A DNA stretch of 64,000 nucleotides from contig CALFUN010000004.1 in the NCBI GenBank assembly GCA_937929915.1, positions 61,320 to 125,319 of the forward strand, read 5' to 3'. The position numbers were made by a program, and so were the translations under genes. The stretch is from an uncultured Caulobacterales bacterium. GTDB taxonomy: Bacteria; Pseudomonadota; Alphaproteobacteria; Caulobacterales; Maricaulaceae. A model generated the notes under the pieces. That model saw only the letters and a program-made list of their open reading frames with translations. It had not been told where the DNA came from and did not search any database. Below, in pieces: positions 56,321 to 64,000 of this stretch; position 1 is the stretch's first letter, and each line of letters opens with the position of its first letter.

Positions 56321-56348
56321 TACATAACGGTATTGGAATGGATTGCAA
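56321..56348 (-). promoter_or_regulatory. Putative sigma-70 promoter of rpsB
   Basis: On the minus strand TTGCAA (56348-56343) is followed after 16 bases by TATGTA (56326-56321). The start site would fall near 56314, giving a leader of about 115 bases that includes the paired element at 56205-56266. Confidence 0.45.
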
Positions 56349-56400
56349 GAGTTTTATGCGGGTTGCGAATTTAAAAAGCACTATAGAATTTATAGAATAG

Positions 56401-59400
56401 TTAAGCCGCAATTTCCGTTATTGTTTCCACCCAACTAAACGCCTTAAGCGCCTTTTGGTTTTTAGCATCAATACCCCAGCGCCCATTCAGCCGCCAAGCC
56501 GCTTCGCGTTTTGGGCTTATCGGCGCGTAAATCTCTATATAGCCTGCGCTAAGGTAAGGCGCATTTTTAAGAGCTGTTAATGTACGCTCAAGCTCGTCTA
56601 GCGTGGCAATATCTGCATTTCGCAAGCGAATTTTCAGACCTTCAATTTTTGAAGACTGTTGCGAGGCTTGGCCGTGGCCTTGATCCCCGCCTATTGCCCC
56701 ATTTACGTGGTGAGATGGCGGCGTTTGAGCTTTGTCACTTTGCCCATTAGATTTCGGCGCAGTTGTCAAAGCATCAACACTATCGGTAAATAAACGGACT
56801 TCGCTCTCCCCGCGTTCAGCTTTCACCCGTAATTCGACAAGATTGCCTGCTTCTAGCAAATCTCGCCGCGCGCTTAATATTTGGTCATTAACCAAAACTT
56901 CAAATTCACCCGTCGGGTCAGAAATATTGACAAAAGCAAAGCGTTTACCCCGCTTTGATATACGCTCTTGTTTGCGCAAAACCACACCTGCCACGCGCAA
57001 TGTACCGCCCGCGCGGCTGTCTATATCGCTGGCCAAAGTCACACCCTTGAGCGTGTCCATATGGCCATCTAAGGGATGCCCCCCAATATAAAAGCCAACA
57101 GCGCCAAGCTCATGACCAAGCTGCTCAATTTGCCCCCATTCAGGATGCGGTTTCAACTCTGGGTCGGCCATAGCTGTATCATCTGCGCCAAATAAACTGA
57201 CTTGGGACGACTCGCGTTCTTTAACGGCTAACACCCCGATATTTTGCAGCATCGCGGCATTGGCCAATACCACAGCACGGTTTGGCTCAACGCAGTCAAA
57301 AGCGCCGCTACGGGCAAGGTTTTCAATCGCGCGTTTATTAACGAGGCGCATATCCACACGGCGGGCAAAGTCATAAAGGCTTTGAAAAGGCCCGTCTTTT
57401 TCGCGCACATCAACAACGTGTTTCATGGCTTCAAGACCGACATTTTTCAACGCGCCCAGCGCATATAAAACCTTACCATCGGCAACATCAAAATCTGCCA
57501 TAGACCGATTAATGCAAGGGGGATGTATCGGAATTTCCATACGTTTAGCTTCTTGGAAAAATTGCGCCAATTTTTCAACATTTGCTAAGTCCAAAGACAT
57601 GATCGCAGCAATAAATTCAACGGGATGCACCGCCTTTAAATAAGCCGTCCGAAAAGAGATCATCGCATAAGCCGCAGCGTGAGATTTGTTAAATCCGTAA
57701 CCTGCAAATTCATTAACGAGTTCAAAAATATCAGCGGCTTGTTTGGCATCAACATTATTTGCCGCGGCCCCGTCAATGAATTTGCTTTTTTGGCGGTTCA
57801 TTTCGGCTTGGTCTTTCTTGCCCATAGCGCGGCGCAGCAAATCCGCATCGCCAAGTGTGTAGCCAGACAGCACTTGGGCGATCTGCATCACCTGTTCTTG
57901 GTAGATGATAATGCCATATGTCTCTTTGAGGATCTCCTCCAGAGATTCATGAGGATATGAGATTGGGTTTACGCCATGTTTACGGTCAATATAGTCAGGA
58001 ATATTTTTCATCGGTCCCGGACGGTACAGCGAAATTAGAGCGGTTAATTCTTCGATTGAACTTGGGGCCATTTTGCGTAGCACATCACGCATGCCCGAAC
58101 TCTCGAGCTGAAACACACCCGCAGACATTCCCTTGGCGAGCGGCACATAGGCTTGCGGGGTATCTGTACTGATTTTATCTAAATCTAAATCGATACCTTG
58201 TTTGGCCAGATATTTGACGCAACGATCAATAACGGTCAGCGTTTTCAATCCCAAAAAGTCAAACTTCACCAAGCCTGCTTTTTCAGCCCATTTCATCGTA
58301 AATTGCGTCGCAGGCACATCCGAGCGCGGGTCACGATAGAGCGGGACTAATTGCGTGAGCGGCCGATCTCCGATCACAACCCCCGCCGCATGGGTCGAAG
58401 CATTTCGGTAAAGCCCTTCAAGCTGCAATGCCGTATTGAGCAAGGTCTTGACAGCAGGCTCTGAATCGCGGGCTTCACGCAGCCCTTTTTCCATTCCAAT
58501 CGCTTGTTCGAGCGTGACGGGGTTTGCGGGGTTGGACGGAACTAACTTTGCAAGGCGATCAACTTGCCCTAGCGGCATTTGCAGCGCGCGGCCAACATCT
58601 CGCAGGACAGCGCGCGCTTGCAATGTCCCAAAGGTAATGATCTGCGCCACTTGTCCATCACCATATTTTTCCCGCACATAGTCGATAACTTCGCCGCGAC
58701 GTTCTTGGCAAAAGTCAATATCGAAATCGGGCATGGATACACGTTCAGGGTTCAAGAAGCGCTCAAATAGTAAGCCATATTTGAGCGGATCCAAATCTGT
58801 AATCGTGAGCGCCCAAGCCACAACCGAACCCGCGCCAGAACCACGGCCCGGCCCGACTGGAATCCCTTGGCTTTTCGCCCATTTAATGAAGTCAGAAACG
58901 ATTAGAAAATACCCAGGGAACCCCATTTGCTCGATAACGTTTAGTTCAAATTCAAGCCGTGCAAAATAAACGTCACGCGCCGCTGAAAGTTCTATGACGG
59001 CCAATCGCGCCTCCAGCCCTTGGCGGGCTTGATCGGCTAGAATATCGCCCTCACTTGTCGCGCCGTCTCCAAAATTAGGTAAGATGGGCGCACGTGCGGG
59101 GGATTTATACGCGCAACGCTGCGCAATAATCATTGTATTTTCAATCGCTTCTGGCAAATCTTTGAACAAGTCAATCATCTGCTCTGGGGATTTGAAATAA
59201 TGATGCAGCGTTAATTTACGGCGATCTTTTTCTAGAACATATGAGCCTTCGGAAATTGCCAAAAGCACATCATGAGCCTCATAAATTTCAGGGGATAGGA
59301 AATATGGCTCATTCGTCGCTACAAGCGGTAATTCATGCGCATAGGCCATCTCGATTAATAGAGGCTCGACCTTTTGTTCGGCGACTGTGTTATGACGCTG

Positions 59401-59952
59401 TAATTCCACATAGAGCCGATCTGGAAAATGCGCTTTGAGTGTTTCAAGCCAAGCTTGCGCTTCGGCCATGCGCCCATCTGCGAGTAATTTATCAAGCGCC
59501 CCGTCTGGCCCGCCAGTCAGAGCAATCACTCCCTCTGTATGGCCCGTAATATGAGAGGCGCAAATATGCGGAAGATCCGTAGCCTCTACATCTAAAAACG
59601 CGGCAGAGGATAAAGCCATCAAATTGGCGTAACCGGTTTCATTTTGTGCGAGCAATACAAGCGTACCATCGAGTGTTTTGTGGATTTGACCGGGTTGCTT
59701 TTCACCCTCAAGGTCAAGGCTGAGTGTCACGCCGATAATGGGCTGCACGCCCGCTTTGGAAAGTGTTTCAGAAAATTCGAGCGCCGCGCACATATTATTT
59801 GTGTCTGTCATAGCCAGAGCAGGCATATTCCAGCTTACACAACGTTCGGCAGTTGGCCCAATTTTAAGCGCCCCTTCTAGCATGGAGTAAGGCGTACGCA
59901 TACGAAGGTGAACAAAATCTCGCGGGCTTTGTCTTGATAAGCCCTGCTTCAT
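56401..59952 (-). CDS. dnaE: DNA polymerase III alpha subunit
   Basis: DnaE is the replicative polymerase. The 1183-residue protein opens with a PHP domain (DFVHLRMRTPYSMLEGALKIG, about 12-80). The polymerase core has the catalytic PDFDIDF (408-414), GPGRGSGAGSVVAW, VKFDFLGLKTLTVID and STHAAGVVIGDRPL. A helix-hairpin-helix region, an OB-fold (about 970-1060) and a short C-terminal domain follow. GGAGAG precedes the ATG. A 31-codon ORF with a LexA box ends 26 bases upstream on the same strand, so dnaE is probably SOS-inducible through that promoter. The gene is typical in length. Confidence 0.97.
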   Translation of the reverse strand: MKQGLSRQSPRDFVHLRMRTPYSMLEGALKIGPTAERCVSWNMPALAMTDTNNMCAALEFSETLSKAGVQPIIGVTLSLDLEGEKQPGQIHKTLDGTLVLLAQNETGYANLMALSSAAFLDVEATDLPHICASHITGHTEGVIALTGGPDGALDKLLADGRMAEAQAWLETLKAHFPDRLYVELQRHNTVAEQKVEPLLIEMAYAHELPLVATNEPYFLSPEIYEAHDVLLAISEGSYVLEKDRRKLTLHHYFKSPEQMIDLFKDLPEAIENTMIIAQRCAYKSPARAPILPNFGDGATSEGDILADQARQGLEARLAVIELSAARDVYFARLEFELNVIEQMGFPGYFLIVSDFIKWAKSQGIPVGPGRGSGAGSVVAWALTITDLDPLKYGLLFERFLNPERVSMPDFDIDFCQERRGEVIDYVREKYGDGQVAQIITFGTLQARAVLRDVGRALQMPLGQVDRLAKLVPSNPANPVTLEQAIGMEKGLREARDSEPAVKTLLNTALQLEGLYRNASTHAAGVVIGDRPLTQLVPLYRDPRSDVPATQFTMKWAEKAGLVKFDFLGLKTLTVIDRCVKYLAKQGIDLDLDKISTDTPQAYVPLAKGMSAGVFQLESSGMRDVLRKMAPSSIEELTALISLYRPGPMKNIPDYIDRKHGVNPISYPHESLEEILKETYGIIIYQEQVMQIAQVLSGYTLGDADLLRRAMGKKDQAEMNRQKSKFIDGAAANNVDAKQAADIFELVNEFAGYGFNKSHAAAYAMISFRTAYLKAVHPVEFIAAIMSLDLANVEKLAQFFQEAKRMEIPIHPPCINRSMADFDVADGKVLYALGALKNVGLEAMKHVVDVREKDGPFQSLYDFARRVDMRLVNKRAIENLARSGAFDCVEPNRAVVLANAAMLQNIGVLAVKERESSQVSLFGADDTAMADPELKPHPEWGQIEQLGHELGAVGFYIGGHPLDGHMDTLKGVTLASDIDSRAGGTLRVAGVVLRKQERISKRGKRFAFVNISDPTGEFEVLVNDQILSARRDLLEAGNLVELRVKAERGESEVRLFTDSVDALTTAPKSNGQSDKAQTPPSHHVNGAIGGDQGHGQASQQSSKIEGLKIRLRNADIATLDELERTLTALKNAPYLSAGYIEIYAPISPKREAAWRLNGRWGIDAKNQKALKAFSWVETITEIAA

Positions 59953-59978
59953 GTCACTCTCCGCGTTAAATCAAATGA

Positions 59979-60074
59979 TTAGCCTCCGATTACCATCATC
60001 CACATAGTCATAACAGCAACGAATCCTGCTAACACCATAGCGGCTGCAATGTCTGTAATAAATTGCTTGGTCAT
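59979..60074 (-). CDS. 31-aa inner membrane micro-protein, candidate SidA-like SOS division inhibitor
   Basis: An ORF from ATG 60074 to TAA 59979 encodes 31 residues: a short polar start (MTKQFITD) then one hydrophobic Ala/Val/Met-rich helix (IAAAMVLAGFVAVMTMWMMV). GGGGGT lies 4-9 bases before the ATG. A LexA box lies 35 bases upstream and dnaE 26 bases downstream. In Caulobacter crescentus the SOS-induced division inhibitor SidA is a 29-aa inner membrane peptide that targets the late divisome (FtsW/FtsN), and its gene is, as I recall, next to dnaE. Size, topology, SOS control and synteny agree. Sequence orthology could not be tested. It would block septation during DNA damage. Confidence 0.72.
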   Translation of the reverse strand: MTKQFITDIAAAMVLAGFVAVMTMWMMVIGG

Positions 60075-60108
60075 ATTTACCCCCATAAAACTGGACTTAT
60101 ACATTAAT

Positions 60109-60147
60109 GTTCCCTATTTGTTCTATATATTTTATACAGTAAGTCAA
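60109..60147 (-). promoter_or_regulatory. SOS promoter and LexA box of the 31-aa ORF-dnaE unit
   Basis: GAAC-AAATAGG-GAAC (plus strand GTTC-CCTATTT-GTTC, 60109-60123) is a full alphaproteobacterial LexA box. On the minus strand TTGACT (60147-60142), a 17-base spacer and AGAACA (60124-60119) form a promoter whose -10 overlaps the box. The lexA promoter has the same -10 sequence, AGAACA, and the same spacing. Confidence 0.85.
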
Positions 60148-60200
60148 GCCTGTTTCCAATTTAATCTAGACGCCGCCTTATCTGCCTGCATAGATGCCTC

Positions 60201-61538
60201 ATGGATACCGTGAAACCTGCCGCTAAATTTTATTCTCGCCGAACGGCTATGGCCGTTATCATCGCCAATATGGTCGGCACAGGTGTGTTTACCTCGCTCG
60301 GATTTCAGCTTGTCGATATTCAATCCGTTTTTGCAATTTTATTGCTCTGGGTTGTCGGCGGCATTGCCGCTATGTGCGGGGCGGCAAGCTATGCGGAACT
60401 CGGCGCGGCTCTGCCTAGATCTGGCGGTGAATATAATTTCCTTGGCCGCATCTATCACCCTATTGCAGGGTTTATATCAGGCTGGATTTCAGCCGCTATC
60501 GGATTTGCAGCCCCCATCGCCGCTGTCTCCCTCGCCTTTGCTCAATATAGCACCGCCGCTCTGCCTGGAGACTATAATGGCTGGATACGCAAAGGGATTG
60601 CCTGCGCGCTTGTCATTATTGTCACGCTCATACATAGCCGTAATCGCAGCGCAAGCAGCCAATTTCAATTTAGCTTCACCGCGGTTAAGATCATTCTCAT
60701 ACTCGCTTTTTGTCTGGCAGGGTTGACCCTGACCGCAAATCCGCAACCCATCACGATTATCCCGCAAGATGAAGATTGGCGCGCGGTCACAAGCGCCGCC
60801 TTTGGCGTCTCTTTGATTTATGTCTCTTATGCCTATACGGGGTGGAATGCAGCGACTTATATTACAGGCGAGTTGGAAAACCCGCAACGCGATTTGCCGC
60901 GTGTCTTATTATTCAGCACAGCCATTGTCACAGCGCTTTATGTCTTACTCAACTTCGTATTTCTTTATGCAGCCCCGATAGAGGCCATGAAAAGCGATGG
61001 TGACGGTAATAAAGTCGAAATCGGCTATATCGCTGCGAGCTATATTTTTGGAGACACGGGCGGGCGTATCGCGGGGCTTATGTTATCCATCTTATTAATA
61101 TCCACAGTCAGTGCCATGACACTGGCTGGCCCGCGCGCATTGCAAGCCATTGGCGAGGATTTCAAAACCTTATCTTTTTTAGGACATATCAATAAGGCGG
61201 GCATACCGCGCAATGCGATTTACTTTCAATCTACCCTCGCCCTCATCTATATCCTGACATCAAGCTTTAAAGCGATTGTCGTCTTTGCAGGGGCGATGTT
61301 AGCGCTCAATAGTTTTCTCGCTATTCTCGGTGTATTTATTTTACGATATAAAGAACCAGAACTGCCGCGCCCGTATAAAACATGGGGTTATCCATTTGTG
61401 CCGTTAATCTATCTGGCCATTACCACATTTATGCTCGCCTTCGTTGTTATTAATGAACCAGACAAAGCCTTGATTGGGCTAGCCATTATCGGCATAGGCA
61501 TCGCCGCCTATATCGTGACTACCTTATTTGAGCGTTAA
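60201..61538 (+). CDS. APC superfamily amino acid permease
   Basis: This 445-residue inner membrane transporter has about 12 hydrophobic helices. The first helix carries the APC substrate-binding pattern IIANMVGTGVFTSLG, and SYAELGAALPRSGGEYNFLGRIY is the conserved helix 2-3 region. SYAYTGWNAATYITGELENPQRDLP marks the helix 6 unwound region and following loop. It probably takes up or exchanges an amino acid by proton symport or antiport; the substrate cannot be read. It is divergent from the 31-aa ORF-dnaE unit with 126 bases between starts, so it may share regulatory DNA with the LexA box. It converges on the TolB-like gene. Confidence 0.88.
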   Translation: MDTVKPAAKFYSRRTAMAVIIANMVGTGVFTSLGFQLVDIQSVFAILLLWVVGGIAAMCGAASYAELGAALPRSGGEYNFLGRIYHPIAGFISGWISAAIGFAAPIAAVSLAFAQYSTAALPGDYNGWIRKGIACALVIIVTLIHSRNRSASSQFQFSFTAVKIILILAFCLAGLTLTANPQPITIIPQDEDWRAVTSAAFGVSLIYVSYAYTGWNAATYITGELENPQRDLPRVLLFSTAIVTALYVLLNFVFLYAAPIEAMKSDGDGNKVEIGYIAASYIFGDTGGRIAGLMLSILLISTVSAMTLAGPRALQAIGEDFKTLSFLGHINKAGIPRNAIYFQSTLALIYILTSSFKAIVVFAGAMLALNSFLAILGVFILRYKEPELPRPYKTWGYPFVPLIYLAITTFMLAFVVINEPDKALIGLAIIGIGIAAYIVTTLFER

Positions 61539-61542
61539 TAAG

Positions 61543-63129
61543 TTAACGGTCTAGGCGGTAACTCACAAAAGCAATTTCTTGGCTATCGGGTGACCACGCT
61601 GGCACATTAAATGTACCTTGGCCGCCAAATAGGCACGTTAAAACACGCGGCGGCACACTGCCATCCATAGGCATAATTCGTAGCACAACCTCGCGGTTTG
61701 GTGGATGGTCGCCAATATCTACGTCAAGACCAAATGAGATAAAAGCTAGCCACTTTCCGTCGGGCGAAGGGTGTGGAAACCAATCGCGATATTCATCACC
61801 AAATGTAATTTGCTTTGGGTTAGCCCCATCCTCGTCAATCCGCCAGATATGCATATTTCCCGAACGAACGGAGTTAAAATAAATATATTCTCCATCAGGA
61901 GAATAATCAGCTCCGTCATCCAGACCTGCTTCTGTTGTTAAGGGACGTTGCTGTCCGCCCTTATCTGACACAGCATATAGATTATAATCGCCACCAAAAA
62001 CTTCGCGGTTTGCCGTATAGATGAGTGTCCCGTCCTTTGGCGACCATGCGTGCCAATATGAACTGCCCATGGCATCTTCAGCAACAAGAACAGGGTTGTC
62101 CGAGCCTTCAATCGGCAAGACATACATACGCGAGAGATTATCAGCTTGCGTTTGATCACTCACCACAAGGCGCGTCCCGTCAGGCGAGATGCCGTGGTCA
62201 TTATTCATTTTCTTAAGCGGCCCTGTATTAATCTGCTGTGGCTCTCCGCCTTTTACAGGGATTTTATAGAGTAAACCATCACCATTATAGATAAGCGTTT
62301 TACCGTCACGCGACCAATTTGGCGCTTCGATTTTATCGTCAAAATACCGCACTAATCGGCGTTGCCCATTATTTATATTGATAATCTCAAGTGAAGCATC
62401 AACTGTAGCGCCGTAACCCGTATCTTTTATGACGGGTAAATCTAAAGCTTGAATTTCGACATTTGAAAAGGTTGCGGTTTCCAACACATCATTATTATGC
62501 GCGCTCAATCCCATCCCAACCATATACGGAGATGTTATATCGGTCTTTACAGAGCCGCTGGCTTTAACCCAATCTCCTGCCGTCGTTTTGACGGACATAT
62601 AGGCATAACCATCAATCATCTCTATCTTGACGGCATGAGGGGCTGTAACATTGGCGACAACTTCTTTAGTGTCCCCGCCTAACGCATCTCTATATTGTAA
62701 GCTCGTCAACCCATCGCCATGTACCATGACATCGATATATGGACTACCGGGTGCCATTGACTGGCGTATCATCAGCCCTGCTTTGCGGTGCGGATCAACG
62801 CCCTCGCCTACAAAATCAATATTTGCCGAGGCCGATATATCGCCAGAAAAAGATTTCGAGACAAATAGAAATTCATCTGATTGTCCCCACACATTCTCCC
62901 CTGATGCGCTTAAAGTATAAGTGTCTGCCTTACGGTTATAAAATACTTTGCCAGCCTGTTTTACAGGGCCAATATCGCGTGATGTTTCAAATATACCTAA
63001 ATCTTCTATAGCAGTTTCACTGCTTAAATGTTTATCCCTTCCGCTCTCGCAAGCACTTAAAAATACCATGCCCAATATTAATACCAATACGGGGGTTATG
63101 ATTGATCTATGCGCACTCGTTGATGGCAT
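61543..63129 (-). CDS. TolB-like beta-propeller lipoprotein
   Basis: This 528-residue lipoprotein has a lipobox (VFLSACESG, Cys near 27). Residues about 50-225 form a DUF1349-like beta-sandwich (SFSGDISASANIDFVGEG, HRKAGLMIRQSMAPGSPYIDV). Residues about 250-528 form a TolB-type propeller with PD40 repeats (APNWSRDGKTLIYNGDG, HGISPDGTRLVVSDQ, ADYSPDGEYIYFNS, PHPSPDGKWLAFIS, VPAWSPDSQEIAFVSY). Such proteins bind carbohydrates or other partners in the envelope; the role is unknown. The stop is 4 bases from the APC permease stop. Confidence 0.85.
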   Translation of the reverse strand: MPSTSAHRSIITPVLVLILGMVFLSACESGRDKHLSSETAIEDLGIFETSRDIGPVKQAGKVFYNRKADTYTLSASGENVWGQSDEFLFVSKSFSGDISASANIDFVGEGVDPHRKAGLMIRQSMAPGSPYIDVMVHGDGLTSLQYRDALGGDTKEVVANVTAPHAVKIEMIDGYAYMSVKTTAGDWVKASGSVKTDITSPYMVGMGLSAHNNDVLETATFSNVEIQALDLPVIKDTGYGATVDASLEIININNGQRRLVRYFDDKIEAPNWSRDGKTLIYNGDGLLYKIPVKGGEPQQINTGPLKKMNNDHGISPDGTRLVVSDQTQADNLSRMYVLPIEGSDNPVLVAEDAMGSSYWHAWSPKDGTLIYTANREVFGGDYNLYAVSDKGGQQRPLTTEAGLDDGADYSPDGEYIYFNSVRSGNMHIWRIDEDGANPKQITFGDEYRDWFPHPSPDGKWLAFISFGLDVDIGDHPPNREVVLRIMPMDGSVPPRVLTCLFGGQGTFNVPAWSPDSQEIAFVSYRLDR

Positions 63130-63263
63130 TGTGTCACTCCTGCAAGTTGGGCCATGAAACCCGTTTTTGGTCAGTATAATGACAACATTATCAATTAAAA
63201 GAAAAGCTTATAGGAAATTACAGCGCGCCTCTTGGGCAAATAAAATACGAAATTATCTGCTAG

Positions 63264-63317
63264 TTTTTACTTGGGTTTGCTTAGGTTTTACTTGGATTTA
63301 TTTGGGTTTTATTGAGC
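63264..63317. repeat. Phased T-tract array (probable bent DNA) at the lolD 3' end
   Basis: Five degenerate 10-11-bp units of the form TTTTACTTGGG lie head to tail. Their T-tracts are centred near 63266, 63277, 63287.5, 63298 and 63308.5, in register with the helical repeat. The last unit encodes the end of LolD. A-tracts in phase cause intrinsic curvature. Confidence 0.7.
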
Positions 63318-64000
63318 TTTAAACGGAACAACTAAGCCATCACGCACGGTCAGCACTCTGTCCATATATTGCGTCAGGTGCATATTATGGGTCGCGACAA
63401 GCGCCGAGACACCTTCGCGGCGCGTCAGGTCAAACAAGCTTTGAAACACAGCATTGGAGGTCGCAGGGTCAAGATTACCCGTTGGTTCATCCGCTAAAAG
63501 CATTTGCGGCTTATTGGCCAAAGCCCGAGCGATAGCCACACGTTGCTGTTCTCCGCCAGACATCTGGCTAGGTTTATGATGGGCACGCGGCGTCAGGCCC
63601 ATAATATCCAGCAAGCGCGCCGCTTCGGCTTTCGCGGTTTTCTCCTTTACGCCTGCAATCATTTGCGGAATGACAACATTTTCCAAGGCGGTAAATTCTT
63701 TTTGTAAATGATGAAATTGATATACAACGCCAATATTCTCGCGGCGAATTTGCGTGCGCATATCATCTTTTAATTTCAAACATTCACGGCCATTAATATA
63801 CACCTCACCTGCATTAGGTTTTTCAAGTAGCCCTGCTGCATGTAAAAGTGTTGATTTCCCAGACCCTGACGGGCCGATAAGACCGACCATTTCGCCTGGG
63901 AAAATATCAATATCGGCCCCTGATAATACGGTTAAATCACCATCACCCGATTTATAGGTACGGTGCAAATTACGCACAGAGAGTATGGGACGTGTTTTAT
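63309..64000 (-). CDS. lolD: Lipoprotein-releasing ABC transporter ATPase LolD (5' end outside window)
   Basis: LolD powers release of lipoproteins from the inner membrane to LolA. About 230 residues are visible; the frame stays open to the window edge ([16 protein letters not shown]), so the GTG at 63977 is not the true start. Walker A is GPSGSGKST, the signature is [13 protein letters not shown], Walker [12 protein letters not shown] and the H-loop [22 protein letters not shown] is typical of LolD. It belongs with lolC/lolE, which presumably lie just outside the window. Confidence 0.94.
   Translation of the reverse strand, partial: KTRPILSVRNLHRTYKSGDGDLTVLSGADIDIFPGEMVGLIGPSGSGKSTLLHAAGLLEKPNAGEVYINGRECLKLKDDMRTQIRRENIGVVYQFHHLQKEFTALENVVIPQMIAGVKEKTAKAEAARLLDIMGLTPRAHHKPSQMSGGEQQRVAIARALANKPQMLLADEPTGNLDPATSNAVFQSLFDLTRREGVSALVATHNMHLTQYMDRVLTVRDGLVVPFKAQ

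Overview
The window is a dense chromosomal segment of an alphaproteobacterium. Gene order (rpsB-tsf-pyrH-frr-uppS-cdsA-dxr-rseP-bamA-skp-lpxD-fabZ-lpxA-lpxI-lpxB / gltA-gltX / comEC-lexA / trpC-trpD-trpG-trpE-ppiD / tpiA), a CckA-type hybrid kinase, PDH E1-beta with a fused lipoyl domain, DksA with a Cys-poor finger, and LexA boxes of the alphaproteobacterial type (GTTC-N7-GTTC) all point to this class. CckA, a CtrA-like box and moderate GC content suggest a Caulobacterales/Maricaulales relative (Hyphomonas/Hellea/Robiginitomaculum-like). That placement is inference; no rRNA is present.

Layout. 1-4.3 kb (minus): pdhB (cut by the window edge), pdhA, an ftsB-like division gene, eno and rpmF. 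4.5-13.3 kb: a RhlE-type DEAD-box helicase (plus), then arfB, alaS, recA and cckA (minus). 13.5-17.2 kb (plus): two tandem, translationally coupled DUF885 lipoprotein peptidases. 17.3-18.9 kb: dksA and an orphan MoxR-type ATPase. 18.9-24.1 kb (minus): an accessory stretch with a GEVED/DUF11 surface protein, three tandem paralogous small lipoproteins, an unrecognised ORF and a MATCAP-like DUF1704 gluzincin. The lipoprotein block is bounded by direct repeats of the last 63 bp of the DUF1704 gene. 24.1-29.2 kb: prfC, a GST, a small membrane protein, a PAN-domain protein and tpiA. 29.3-35.2 kb (plus): ppiD and trpE-(57-aa membrane micro-ORF)-trpG-trpD-trpC in an unbroken overlapping chain. 35.2-41.1 kb: a 67-aa hypothetical gene, lexA, comEC, gltX and gltA. 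41.1-56.2 kb (minus): the lipid A, outer membrane biogenesis, isoprenoid/undecaprenyl and translation supercluster. 56.4-64 kb: dnaE preceded by an unannotated 31-aa membrane ORF under a LexA box, an APC permease, a TolB-like lipoprotein and lolD (cut by the edge).

How it fits together. Most of the window is core housekeeping: central carbon metabolism (PDH, enolase, TpiA, citrate synthase), translation (S2, EF-Ts, RRF, RF3, ArfB, AlaRS, GluRS, L32), envelope construction, and a local SOS circuit. LexA-type boxes precede recA, lexA and the 31-aa ORF-dnaE unit. The small ORF has the size, membrane character, SOS box and dnaE neighbourhood of Caulobacter SidA, the SOS-induced division inhibitor. 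The parts most likely to be new are that ORF, the 2.1-kb lipoprotein mini-island with its duplicated gene end, and the micro-ORF coupled inside the trp operon. No tRNA, rRNA, CRISPR array, transposase or integrase was recognised.
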